Source: Vulcanimicrobiota bacterium
GTDB lineage: Bacteria; Vulcanimicrobiota; Vulcanimicrobiia; Vulcanimicrobiales; Vulcanimicrobiaceae
DNA length: 25,566 bases
Reading direction: 5' to 3'
Assembly (NCBI GenBank): GCA_019233415.1
Contig: JAFAMK010000270.1
Location: 1-25,566 of the forward strand
Under the pieces are notes generated by a model, which was not told the origin of the DNA, did not search any database, and was given only the letters and a program-made list of their open reading frames with translations. Of this stretch, positions 7,281 to 15,741 are shown in pieces. A program made the translations under genes and the position numbers. How positions within the stretch are numbered: position 1 is the first letter of the stretch; every line of letters starts with the position of its first letter.

Positions 7281-9338
7281 TTGGATGAGGCGCCACGGCT
7301 GCGGATCGGGATCGACGTTGGGGGGACGTTCACGGACGTCGTTGCGGTCGATGCGGCGACGCGTCGGATGGTCGCCTCGGTCAAGGTGGCGACGACGCAC
7401 GATCATCCCGACGGGGTCGCTGCCGGGATCGTCGCGGGGCTGGAGCGGCTACTCGGCGAGCACGCCATCGACCCGGCGTCGATCGCATTCATCGCCCACT
7501 CGACGACGCAGGCGACGAACGCGCTGCTAGAAGGTGATGTCGCGAAAGTCGGCGTCGTCACGCTCGGCAACCGGCTCGCACGCGCGTTCGCGCGCTTTGC
7601 TCCGTTCGCGCTCGCCGAAGGTGTACGCTTCGCGCCGACGTGGCTCGACGGTCACGATGGCAGCGCGCTGGACCGTGCACGAGCTGCGGGAATCGAAGCG
7701 CTTGCGGTCAGCGAACCGTTTGCGGTCGACCGGCCGTGGCGCGAGGTGGCGTTGGTCGCCGCGGCGCGCGCTCAGGGCCTCGCGGCGACGAGTGGGTCCG
7801 AAGTCTCGACGCAGTACGGCTTGCGTGCGCGCACGCGGACCGCGGCGCTGAACGCGGCGATCCTTCCGCGGATGCTGCGGACCTCGCGCGTCACGGCGCA
7901 GGCGGTCGCCGAGGCGCGCATCCCCGCGCCGCTGATGATCATGCGCAGCGACGGCGGCGTGATGGACGTCGCCGAGGTCGAACGCCGTCCGATTCTGACG
8001 ATGCTCTCGGGACCGGCGGCGGGGATCGCCGGCGCGCTCTTCCACGAAAATGTCACCGACGGCATCTTCATCGAAGTCGGAGGCACGAGCGCCGACTGCT
8101 CGGTGATTCGCCGCGGTCAACCGCAGATGCGCCCGGCGCGGATCGGCGGACACCGCACGCTCCTGCGCACACTCGACGTTCGCACGATCGCCATCGCGGG
8201 CGGCTCGCTCGTGCGGGTTGCCGGCGGCCGTGTCGTCGAGATCGGCCCGCGCTCGGCCCACATCGCCGGCTATCACTACGCCGCGTTCAGCGCGCCGGGC
8301 GTGATCGCGGGAGCGCGTGCCGACCTCGAGGGCGGGATCGCCGCGCTCGTCGGACTGGAAGGCGAACGAATCGCGATCACACCGACCTGCGCGGCGAACG
8401 CGCTCGGTGCCGTGCCAGACAGCGCGTTCGCGCACGGCGACGCCGAGTCGGCACGACTTGCCTGCGAACGTGTCGGCGAGGCGCTCGGGCTCAGCGCGGA
8501 CGTCTTCGCGCGGGCGGTTCTCGATCGCGCGACGGAACGGCTGCGCGCGACGCTGGATGAGCTGATCGCCGACTACGGGCTCGACCGCACGAACGCCGTC
8601 CTCGTCGGCGGCGGGGGCGGCGCGGCGGCGCTCGTGCCGTACGTGGCGCAGCGGCTGGGGTTCGCACACCGCATCGCGCACGACGCCGAGGTGATCTCGC
8701 CGCTCGGTGTCGCGCTGGCGCTCGTTCGGGACGTCGTCGAGCGGACGATCGTCGACCCCGCCTCCGACGACCTCGCCCGCGTGCGCCGGGAAGCGGTCGA
8801 CGCTGCGATCGCCTCCGGCGCCGCACCCGACCGTGTGGAGGTCGTCGTCGAAGTGGACACGGCGCGCAATCGCGTGCGCGCGACCGCCGCGGGTGCGACC
8901 GCGCTCGCCGAAGGCGCGCAGCAGGTAGCCACGGCCGACGAAGCCGCGCAGGTCGACGCTGCCGCTGCGCATCTGCGCGGCGACGGCTCGGTTCGCATCG
9001 TCGCGCGCGCTACCGGCCTCGTCGTCGTCGCGAACGGCAAGGAGAGCGCGGTCGTCGACGCTCGCGGCGTCGTGCGGTTGATCCTTGCCGGTGCCGTCAG
9101 CTATACGGCGCGCGCCGGCAACGTCGACCGCGTGCTCGAGCGCGCGATCGACGAGCACACGAATTTCGGTGACGTTGGCCGCGCGCTGCCCGACGTCTTC
9201 CTCCTGCGCGCGGGACGAATCGGCACGTTCGCCGGGATGGCAGAAGCCGCGCAGATCATCGGCCTTGCCCGCGACGAGCTGGCCGGCGTCGACCCTGATG
9301 AGGCCGTCGTCCTGGTCGTCGTCCCCAAACGCGCCTAG
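7281..9338 (+). CDS. HyuA-like hydantoinase/oxoprolinase family protein
   Basis: A 685-residue protein of the N-methylhydantoinase A/5-oxoprolinase family, which couples ATP hydrolysis to opening of cyclic amides or to acetone/acetophenone carboxylation. The N-terminal phosphate-binding motif is GIDVGGTFTDVVAVD (residues 10-24). The middle shows AHSTTQATNALLEG, LMIMRSDGGVMDV, MLSGPAAGIAGA and IEVGGTSADCSVI. The second nucleotide motif is VLVGGGGGAAALVPYV. The start appears to be TTG at 7281, 17 bases after the Uma2 gene. HyuA proteins normally work with a HyuB subunit, but no hyuB is adjacent, so the substrate is open. It ends convergently with the propeller gene: the two stop codons share CTAG (9335-9338). 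Confidence 0.9.
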   Translation: MDEAPRLRIGIDVGGTFTDVVAVDAATRRMVASVKVATTHDHPDGVAAGIVAGLERLLGEHAIDPASIAFIAHSTTQATNALLEGDVAKVGVVTLGNRLARAFARFAPFALAEGVRFAPTWLDGHDGSALDRARAAGIEALAVSEPFAVDRPWREVALVAAARAQGLAATSGSEVSTQYGLRARTRTAALNAAILPRMLRTSRVTAQAVAEARIPAPLMIMRSDGGVMDVAEVERRPILTMLSGPAAGIAGALFHENVTDGIFIEVGGTSADCSVIRRGQPQMRPARIGGHRTLLRTLDVRTIAIAGGSLVRVAGGRVVEIGPRSAHIAGYHYAAFSAPGVIAGARADLEGGIAALVGLEGERIAITPTCAANALGAVPDSAFAHGDAESARLACERVGEALGLSADVFARAVLDRATERLRATLDELIADYGLDRTNAVLVGGGGGAAALVPYVAQRLGFAHRIAHDAEVISPLGVALALVRDVVERTIVDPASDDLARVRREAVDAAIASGAAPDRVEVVVEVDTARNRVRATAAGATALAEGAQQVATADEAAQVDAAAAHLRGDGSVRIVARATGLVVVANGKESAVVDARGVVRLILAGAVSYTARAGNVDRVLERAIDEHTNFGDVGRALPDVFLLRAGRIGTFAGMAEAAQIIGLARDELAGVDPDEAVVLVVVPKRA

Positions 9339-10792
9339 CGGCGGAAGAGTGCGTCGAGGCTTGGGATTTGGGCGGCGAGTTCGGCGCGGATCGCTTCGGC
9401 GCGGTGGGCTGCGTCGGTTTCGTCGCGGGCGGTGGTGAACGGGATTTCCATGACGAGGATGCCGATGCGGCGGTTTTGCGCGTCGAACATCGGCATCTTC
9501 ATGTTGTAGAACGCGCCGTCGGGGATCGCCGGGCCGTAGGTCGTGCCGGACGCGACCGCGGCGAAGTCGGCGTCGGTCGTCGCAATCCCGAGGCGCGTCG
9601 CGTTGCCGTTCGCGATCAGGATGCTCTGCGAGCCGCCGGGCGGGACGACGTGCAGGCCCATCTTGCGCAGGTAGGGGTGCATCGAGAGCATGTGGCGCAC
9701 GAGGGCTTCGGCGACCGGCGCGTCGACCGGCGTGCGCGGTTGCGGCGACGGTGCCACGTACGGCGCGACGCCGACCGGCCCGAAAGCGAGGATCGCAGCA
9801 GGGTGCCCGGCGTGTGCCGGCGCGGCGACGAAGTAGCGGCCGAGTTCCGGAACGAGCCGTGCCGTGCGCGCGTGCGGTCCGGTCGGGACCGTGCCCGACG
9901 CGGTGTAGTGGTCGGCGTCGGTTTGCTGATAGACGGCGACCACGCCGTCCGCGGCTGCGTAGAGTCGGCGGCTTGCCGCATCCCACGCGAGGTCGTCGAC
10001 GCCCGCCGGGATCGCGAGCGTCTGCACCATGCGGCCCGTGTTCGTATCGAGGACGACGACTGCGCCGCTGCGGCAGCCGACGAAAAGCCGCTGGCGCGGC
10101 TCGTCGAGCGCGAGCGCGACGGGGCCGCGCGCCCCGGCGATCGTCCAGCGCGCGACGATGCGGTGCTCCCAGCGGTCGATCACGACGACGGCATTTCCGC
10201 CGACGTCGTCGACGTAGGTGCGCGGGCGGTAGGTGTCGAGCGCGATACCGTCGATCGTCTTGGCGGCGACGTGCATCTCGGCGGTCGTGTGCGCCGTCGC
10301 GAGGTCGATCGCGCTGACGGCCGACCATGACGCGCCGGCTTCGCCACCGCCGTTCTCCACGTAGAGTGCGTTGAGCGATGCGTCGTAGCCGAGCGAGTCG
10401 GCGTCTTTGCGCAGCGCGACCGTGCGCAGCGGGCGCAGCGTCGTACCGTCGTAGATATGCACCGTGCCGGTGCCGCCGTCCGTGACGACGAGACGCGCGG
10501 GATCGTCGTGGAAGAAGACCGCGTGCGGCCGCGCAAGCCCGCCGATGCGGCCCACCGGTCTTCCGCTCGCGAGGTCGACGACGTAGACTGCTCCCGCATC
10601 TTCCGATGCGACGAAAAGCCGGTTTCCGCGCCGGTCGACCGCAAGGTGATCGAACTTTCCGTGCACCGTCGCCGGCAGCGGGATCGTCTCCGCGAGCCGC
10701 AGCGGCGGTCCGGGCGATGCCGCCGTTTGGCCCTCCGCTCCGGCGATGAGCAGTAGGCAGATCGCGAGGACGGCCGAGCGGGGCGTGGGCAT
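9335..10792 (-). CDS. Secreted YVTN-type beta-propeller with extra C-terminal domain
   Basis: A 485-residue exported protein. The ATG at 10792 has GGAGA 8 bases before it and begins a signal peptide (MPTPRSAVLAICLLLIAGAEG, cleaved near residue 20-25). Residues about 38-340 form repeating propeller blades, e.g. KFDHLAVDRRGNRLFVASED, GAVYVVDLASG, TVHIYDGTTL, ALALDEPRQRLFVGC and GVVAVYQQTD. A Pro-rich linker (341-358) leads to about 125 residues with PPGGSQSILIANGNATRLGI and MPMFDAQNRRIGILVMEIPF, which look like Cache/PAS-type sensor strands (inference). It lies 7 bases after the histidine kinase and is surely cotranscribed with it, so it may be a periplasmic sensing partner. Confidence 0.8.
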   Translation of the reverse strand: MPTPRSAVLAICLLLIAGAEGQTAASPGPPLRLAETIPLPATVHGKFDHLAVDRRGNRLFVASEDAGAVYVVDLASGRPVGRIGGLARPHAVFFHDDPARLVVTDGGTGTVHIYDGTTLRPLRTVALRKDADSLGYDASLNALYVENGGGEAGASWSAVSAIDLATAHTTAEMHVAAKTIDGIALDTYRPRTYVDDVGGNAVVVIDRWEHRIVARWTIAGARGPVALALDEPRQRLFVGCRSGAVVVLDTNTGRMVQTLAIPAGVDDLAWDAASRRLYAAADGVVAVYQQTDADHYTASGTVPTGPHARTARLVPELGRYFVAAPAHAGHPAAILAFGPVGVAPYVAPSPQPRTPVDAPVAEALVRHMLSMHPYLRKMGLHVVPPGGSQSILIANGNATRLGIATTDADFAAVASGTTYGPAIPDGAFYNMKMPMFDAQNRRIGILVMEIPFTTARDETDAAHRAEAIRAELAAQIPSLDALFRR

Positions 10793-10799
10793 GGGTCTC

Positions 10800-12239
10800 C
10801 TATGCGGTGAGGGCGCTCGGCGACGGTACGCGCACCGGCTGAACGCTCGCTGAATCGGTGCTGTCCGCCGCTGCGGCGCGACCGATCGCGGGGAACGCGA
10901 CGGTGACGCGGCAGCCACGCGGGAGGCGGTTCGTCAGCACGATCGTGCCGTGCGCGGCGTCGACCAGTGACTTGACGATCGCGAGCCCGAGCCCGGAGCC
11001 TTCGCCGTCGCGGTGTGTGTCGGCGCGCCAGAAGCGGTCGAACGCGCGCGCGAGGCCCTCGTCGGAGAATCCCGGCCCTTCGTCCTCAATGACGAGCCGT
11101 GCCGCGTCGTCGACCACGTCCACCGTGACGTCGATCCGCGTTCCCTCGTCGCTGAACTTGAGCGCGTTGTGCAGCAGCGCGATCGGTATCCGCGCGATCG
11201 AGGTCGGGTTCCCGGCGACCAGCGCCGGCTCGGTACAGCGCGCGCGCATCGTGATCCGGCGCGAGCGCGCGAGGTCGTACAGACGCTCGACCGCGCAGGT
11301 AACGGCGTTCGCGAGGTCGACCGGTTCGCGAATCGCCGGCGCACCGGACTCTTCGCGCGCGAGGACGAGCAGGTCGTGCGTCATCGCTTCGATCAGTTTC
11401 GCCTCGCGCAGAATCAGCCGCATCGCCTGGCGGTACTCGGCGTCGCTTGCGAGCCCGCCGGCGGCGAGGTCGGCTTCCGCGATGATGACCGAGAGCGGTG
11501 TGCGGAACTCGTGCGACGCGTCGGCGGTGAAGCGGCGCTGGCGCGCGAACGCCGATTCGAGCCGCTCGAACATGCGGTTCAGCGTCGCGCTCAGATCCGC
11601 GATCTCCGCGACGTCGGGAACCGGCGCGATGCGGCGCGAGAGGTCGCGCGACTCGATCGACGCGGCGGTCGCGGCGACGGCGTTGAGCGGCGCGAGCGCG
11701 CGCCGCGTGATGAGATCGCCGGCGAAGAACGCCGCCGCTGCGATCAGCGGGACCGCGATTGCGAACGCGAGGCTCGTCTGTAGGTCGATGTCGTCGAACG
11801 TGTCGACCGCGCGCCAGAAGAGGCCGTAGCTCGGCACCTTTCCGTCGAGCGCGAGCTTCACGACGCGGAAGTCCTCCGGCTCGGCGTGCAGCTTCGTGAC
11901 GGTCGGGAACGGCGCCATCTGCGGGAACACCGCGGCGACGGCGGCCGGTATTCCCTCGGGCGCGTCGAGGACGCGGCCGCCACGGTCGACGACCGCGCCG
12001 TGCACGCCGCCGCCGCGCACGGCGAGCAGCGCGGCGCGCTGGCTGCGCGGGCCGGTGCGCGCGAACAGGACGCGCAGCGACGCGGCGGACGTGCGCAGAC
12101 GTTTGTCGGAGTCGGCGCGCTGCATCTCGGCCGAGAGCGCGCTCGCGAACCAGGCGAAGGCCGCGATCGAGACGAGGACGACGAGCGTGTGGCCGGCCGC
12201 CAGACGTCCGCGCAGCGTCCGCGGGCGCCAGCGCATCAT
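10800..12239 (-). CDS. Sensor histidine kinase (HAMP/HisKA/HATPase)
   Basis: A 479-residue inner-membrane kinase. TM1 is about residues 17-36, the periplasmic sensor about 37-153, TM2 about 154-174, and HAMP about 175-228. The phosphoacceptor is H243 in FTADASHEFRTPLS. The ATP-binding domain shows the N-box LLHNALKFS (N358), G1 EDEGPGF (D386) and G2 GSGLGLAIV (414-422). The start ATG at 12239 overlaps the response regulator stop by ATGA, so the pair is cognate. The periplasmic part contains HGAVVDRGGRVLDAPEG, possibly a PAS-like fold. The architecture is EnvZ/QseC/CzcS-like, and the signal cannot be read from sequence. Confidence 0.95.
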   Translation of the reverse strand: MMRWRPRTLRGRLAAGHTLVVLVSIAAFAWFASALSAEMQRADSDKRLRTSAASLRVLFARTGPRSQRAALLAVRGGGVHGAVVDRGGRVLDAPEGIPAAVAAVFPQMAPFPTVTKLHAEPEDFRVVKLALDGKVPSYGLFWRAVDTFDDIDLQTSLAFAIAVPLIAAAAFFAGDLITRRALAPLNAVAATAASIESRDLSRRIAPVPDVAEIADLSATLNRMFERLESAFARQRRFTADASHEFRTPLSVIIAEADLAAGGLASDAEYRQAMRLILREAKLIEAMTHDLLVLAREESGAPAIREPVDLANAVTCAVERLYDLARSRRITMRARCTEPALVAGNPTSIARIPIALLHNALKFSDEGTRIDVTVDVVDDAARLVIEDEGPGFSDEGLARAFDRFWRADTHRDGEGSGLGLAIVKSLVDAAHGTIVLTNRLPRGCRVTVAFPAIGRAAAADSTDSASVQPVRVPSPSALTA

Positions 12240-12901
12240 GCGAACCGGTAGCCGAACCCGCGGCAAGTCGAGATCAGCTCGGGCCGCCCGTCGATCCGCA
12301 GCTTGCCGCGCAGCCGCGAGACGTAGACCTCGGCGACGTTCGACTCGATGTAGCGCCCGTGCTCCCACAGTGCGTCCTCGAGCATCGCGCGCGTCACGAT
12401 CTGCGACGGATGTCGCATGAAGTATTCGAGAAACGCCGTCTCGCGCAGCGTCAGGTCGATCGGCTCACCATCGCGCTCGACCTTGCGCGTCTCGAGGTTC
12501 AGTGTGACGTCGGCCACACGCAGCACGTTCGCCGTCGCGCTCGCCGCGCCGCGCGCGATCGCGCGCAGCCGCGCGTCGAGCTCGCCGAAGACGAACGGCT
12601 TGCGCAAATAGTCGTTCGCGCCGGCGTCGAGCCCGGCGATCGTGTCTTCGACGGTGTCGCGCGCGGTCAGCATCAGGATCGGCGTGCTGATCCCCTTCCG
12701 CCGCAGGCTGCGCGTGATCGCGATGCCGTCGACGCCGGGAAGCATCACGTCGAGCACGATCGCATCGTACCGGGGCTCTTGCGCGAACTGCTCGCCGCTG
12801 CGCCCGTCGTTCACCACGTCGACGACATGACCGTTCTTGGCGAGGCCGCGTTTGACGACGGAAGCGAGCCGTACGTCGTCTTCGACGACCAGGATATTCA
12901 C
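12236..12901 (-). CDS. OmpR/PhoB-family response regulator
   Basis: A 221-residue DNA-binding regulator. The receiver has the acidic pair in VVEDD, the phosphorylated Asp D51 in AIVLDVMLPG, T/S in LMLTARD and K101 in YLRKPF. The C-terminal winged helix spans about residues 125-220, with TLRETAFLEYFMRHP, VYVSRLRGKL and ISTCRGFGYRF. I prefer the GTG at 12901 (giving MNILVVEDD, the standard family start) to the TTG three codons upstream. It leads the minus-strand operon with the kinase and propeller genes and faces the TonB-dependent receptor across a 103-base gap. A tandem hexamer with OmpR-type spacing lies in that gap. Confidence 0.95.
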   Translation of the reverse strand: MNILVVEDDVRLASVVKRGLAKNGHVVDVVNDGRSGEQFAQEPRYDAIVLDVMLPGVDGIAITRSLRRKGISTPILMLTARDTVEDTIAGLDAGANDYLRKPFVFGELDARLRAIARGAASATANVLRVADVTLNLETRKVERDGEPIDLTLRETAFLEYFMRHPSQIVTRAMLEDALWEHGRYIESNVAEVYVSRLRGKLRIDGRPELISTCRGFGYRFA

Positions 12902-12965
12902 TATACGCAATTTCCCGGCGCAAGCTTATGAACGTATTGTGGCGCGCTTATCGCTGCACTAAGCC

Positions 12966-12982
12966 GTTCAGATCACGTTCAG
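12966..12982. promoter_or_regulatory. Direct repeat with 11-bp spacing, candidate response-regulator site
   Basis: GTTCAG at 12966-12971 is repeated exactly at 12977-12982, with 5 bases between. The start-to-start distance of 11 bp is one helical turn, the usual spacing of PhoB/OmpR-family half-sites. It lies 23 bases before the TonB-dependent receptor ATG and 65 bases before the response regulator start. The match is short, so this is a candidate rather than a proven operator. Confidence 0.5.
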
Positions 12983-13004
12983 GCCACCGTGGAACGTAGG
13001 AGCC

Positions 13005-15686
13005 ATGCGTTCCTTCGTCTCGATCGTCATTTCGCTGTTTCTGCTCAGCAGCAACGCCGCGTTCGCGCAGACCGCGCCGGCGCCCGCACAAGCCGCGCCA
13101 ACCGCGGCGGCTGGCACGACGATTCGCGGAAATCTTCTCGATCAGCAGGCGAATCTCGGGGTGCCGGGTGCCACGATCGTCCTCTACCGCGGCGGTACGC
13201 CGGTCGCGCGGACGCGCACCGATGCGTCGGGTGCGTTCAGCTTCGCAAACCAGCCGCCGGGAGCGTACTACGTCAGCGTCTCCGCGATCGGCTACGGCGC
13301 CGCGCGCTCGTCCGACGTTGCGGTCGACGCAAACGACGCGGCGGTGACGCTTTCGCTCGTCGTCGACCGCGCCGCGACGAACGGCGACCTGCGCGAGATC
13401 GGCCGCGTCTCCGCGTCGGCGAACAGCCCGACCGCGCTGCAGACGACTGCGACGATCACGCGCCGCACCGACCCGCAAATTCTGATCCACGAGAACCTCA
13501 GCCGCGTCGGCGCGGTGCTCGAAACGCTGCCGGGCGTCAACCTGCGCAACAAGAACACGACGATCGGCGACGACCTGACCGTCGACATTCGCGGTCAGAA
13601 GCCCAGCGAGACGCAGACGCTGCTCGACGGCCACCCGATCGGGCCGCTCGGCGTGTTGCCGGGGACGAGCGCGACGTTCAACTACCAGGACTCGCCGCCG
13701 TTCGCGCTGCGCAACATCCAGGCGACCTACGGCGCCGGCTCGCTCGGGCTCTACGGAACGAACACGACCGGCGGCAGCATCGACCTGCAGACGTGGGACC
13801 CGACGCGCGCGCGCGAGTTCTTCATCGAGCAGGGCGTCGGCGATCAGGGCAAGATGTCGACGAACGTGCGCGCGACCGGCGCGTTCGGCCGGCTCGGTTA
13901 CGCGCTCGTCAGCGGCGTTCAGGGCACGTACGGCCCGTTCGCGCCGCAGACGGTCTTCAACAACGGCAACCTCGGAACGACCTTCACGACTGCCAACATC
14001 GTGCGCAATACGTACGTCGTCTCGTCGAACTACCTGTTGCGCAACGACCTGCTCAAGCTGCGCTGGGACTTCACGCCGCAGACGAACTTGACGCTGACTG
14101 GCTACTCCGCAACCTCGTACGACGACAAGACGGGCAACGGCGACAACGACTCGTCGACCTACCCGATGCAGCTCTCCATCGCGCCGGTCGGCAAGTCGGC
14201 ATCGTGTCCGGCCGGCGTTCTCGTCACGGTCGACAACGGCACGCAGTGCATGACGCCGCAGCAGTGGGCGAAGGCGACGACCGGCCCGCAGGGTGCGTAC
14301 GGCTCGTATCAGGCGATCGGCAACCAAGACTATCACGCGCGCCTCGTTACATCGCTCGGCCGGCACCAGATCGTGGTCGACGGCTTTCGCGATGCGTACA
14401 ACGTCGTCTACAACCGCAATCCGTCGAGCTACGACCCCGTCGCGGAGGTCTACAACGGTGGGTTCATGCAGAACATCTACCGCACGACCGGATTCTTGTT
14501 CTCCGACGACATCGTCGGCGAGCACAACCAGTTCGGCTTCGGCTACTCGGCGCAGCACCAGCTCGTCACCGGGAACGTCTACCAGGAGCCGAACCTGATC
14601 CCGCGCCAGCCGGCCGCGCTCGGCGACGGCAACGTCTTCCTGCGCGACGCATACACGGCCAGCTCGCGCCTCTCGGTCTACGGCAACCTCTGGGTCAAGT
14701 CGAGCACGTCGACGCACGGCTCGACGATCGATCCGCGCCTTTCGTTCGTCTACCGCCCGACGAGCGCCGACGTCGTGCGCATCGGCGCGGCGAAGTCGGA
14801 AGGCGATCCCGATCCCTCGCTCGCCGGCGGCAACTTGAACACGACGCCGGTCAACATCAACCCGCCGTGCGGCGCGCTCGCCGCACACACCGGAACGCGC
14901 GTGAACGTCGGCCAGATCGGCAACCCGTCGCTGATGCCCGAGACCGCGACCGATCTCGAAGTCGCGTACAGCCACCGCTTCGCCGCCGACTCGATCGTCA
15001 ACCTCGACCTCTACGACACCAACGAAGCGCACCAGCTCTTCAACATCAACGTCCCCGCGACGCAGGTCGCGACCAGCATCCCGGCCGACCTGCTCGCGCA
15101 GTACTTCGCGCGCATCCAGAGCGTCTGCAACATCACGCCGGTGCTCGACGACCTGGCGTTCGCGCAGGCGTCGAACTTCTCGTCGGCGCGCTTCGAAGGC
15201 GTCGAGATCAGCGGGCGCGTGCGCCTGAACCCGTTCCTGTTCGCCGACTACAGCTACGACCTGCAGTCGGCGAAGCAGCTCGGCGTCCCGGATTCGATCC
15301 TCAAGGCGAATCTCACGATCATCAACGGCTCGCAAGTCCTCGACATTCCGCTCCACAAGCAGTCGCTCGGGCTCGACTACGCGACGCCGGGCGGGTTCGA
15401 GACGCGCATCGACGCCGAGCACCTCGACGGCTACAACGGCCTCAACCGGCCGGGGTACATCTACGCGAACGGCTTCGTCCGCTATGCGACGCCGCGCAGC
15501 ACGACGTTCACGTTCGGCGTCTACAACATCTTCGACACCGCCGCGCTGACCTACGGCCAGATCGGGCTCGGCATCTTCCGCGCCGAGAACCAGTTCGGCC
15601 ACGACCGCAACTCGTTCGACGAGGCGGTCAAGCTGCGCGGGCTGACGCCGCGCTCGTTCGAGCTGACCGCCAGCCAGCGGATGTGA
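13005..15686 (+). CDS. TonB-dependent outer-membrane receptor with carboxypeptidase-regulatory-like domain
   Basis: An 893-residue outer-membrane transporter. AGGAG (12998-13002) is close to the ATG. The signal peptide is MRSFVSIVISLFLLSSNAAF with cleavage after AFAQ. Residues about 39-122 form a CarboxypepD_reg-like beta-sandwich (GTTIRGNLLDQQ, PGATIVLYRGG, TDASGAFSFANQPPGAYYV). The plug is about 160-260 (LETLPGVNLR, VDIRGQKPSETQTLLDGHP, YGAGSLGLYGTNTTGGSID). The rest is beta-barrel with aromatic-rich strands to FELTASQRM. No clear TonB box was seen and the last residue is Met, not the common Phe. It should import a scarce ligand such as a siderophore, metal complex or glycan. The facing two-component operon suggests regulated uptake. 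Confidence 0.93.
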   Translation: MRSFVSIVISLFLLSSNAAFAQTAPAPAQAAPTAAAGTTIRGNLLDQQANLGVPGATIVLYRGGTPVARTRTDASGAFSFANQPPGAYYVSVSAIGYGAARSSDVAVDANDAAVTLSLVVDRAATNGDLREIGRVSASANSPTALQTTATITRRTDPQILIHENLSRVGAVLETLPGVNLRNKNTTIGDDLTVDIRGQKPSETQTLLDGHPIGPLGVLPGTSATFNYQDSPPFALRNIQATYGAGSLGLYGTNTTGGSIDLQTWDPTRAREFFIEQGVGDQGKMSTNVRATGAFGRLGYALVSGVQGTYGPFAPQTVFNNGNLGTTFTTANIVRNTYVVSSNYLLRNDLLKLRWDFTPQTNLTLTGYSATSYDDKTGNGDNDSSTYPMQLSIAPVGKSASCPAGVLVTVDNGTQCMTPQQWAKATTGPQGAYGSYQAIGNQDYHARLVTSLGRHQIVVDGFRDAYNVVYNRNPSSYDPVAEVYNGGFMQNIYRTTGFLFSDDIVGEHNQFGFGYSAQHQLVTGNVYQEPNLIPRQPAALGDGNVFLRDAYTASSRLSVYGNLWVKSSTSTHGSTIDPRLSFVYRPTSADVVRIGAAKSEGDPDPSLAGGNLNTTPVNINPPCGALAAHTGTRVNVGQIGNPSLMPETATDLEVAYSHRFAADSIVNLDLYDTNEAHQLFNINVPATQVATSIPADLLAQYFARIQSVCNITPVLDDLAFAQASNFSSARFEGVEISGRVRLNPFLFADYSYDLQSAKQLGVPDSILKANLTIINGSQVLDIPLHKQSLGLDYATPGGFETRIDAEHLDGYNGLNRPGYIYANGFVRYATPRSTTFTFGVYNIFDTAALTYGQIGLGIFRAENQFGHDRNSFDEAVKLRGLTPRSFELTASQRM

Positions 15687-15696
15687 GCGCGCCCGA

Positions 15697-15741
15697 AGCA
15701 GGCTGACGGAGGGCGCAGCGAGCGCCGCGAAGGGCTGCTCG
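15697..15741 (+). promoter_or_regulatory. Nested stem-loop over the ribosome site of the FAD oxidoreductase
   Basis: AGCAG (15697-15701) can pair with CTGCT (15735-15739), extendable by flanking CGA/TCG with one bulge. Inside it GGCGC (15712-15716) pairs with GCGCC (15722-15726) around a 5-nt loop. The purine-rich GAAGGG before the ATG at 15742 lies between the two right arms. It could hide the ribosome site or act as a processing or termination signal after the receptor gene. No T-run follows. Confidence 0.35.

Noticed and set aside
7527..10328. A 933-codon minus-strand frame across the HyuA and propeller genes
   Set aside because: Arg-rich, low-complexity translation without motifs; both overlapped genes have clear family motifs.
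12937..12965. TTGTGG with a possible -10 box before the TonB-dependent receptor
   Set aside because: No acceptable -10 hexamer at 16-18 bp spacing; too weak to call a promoter.
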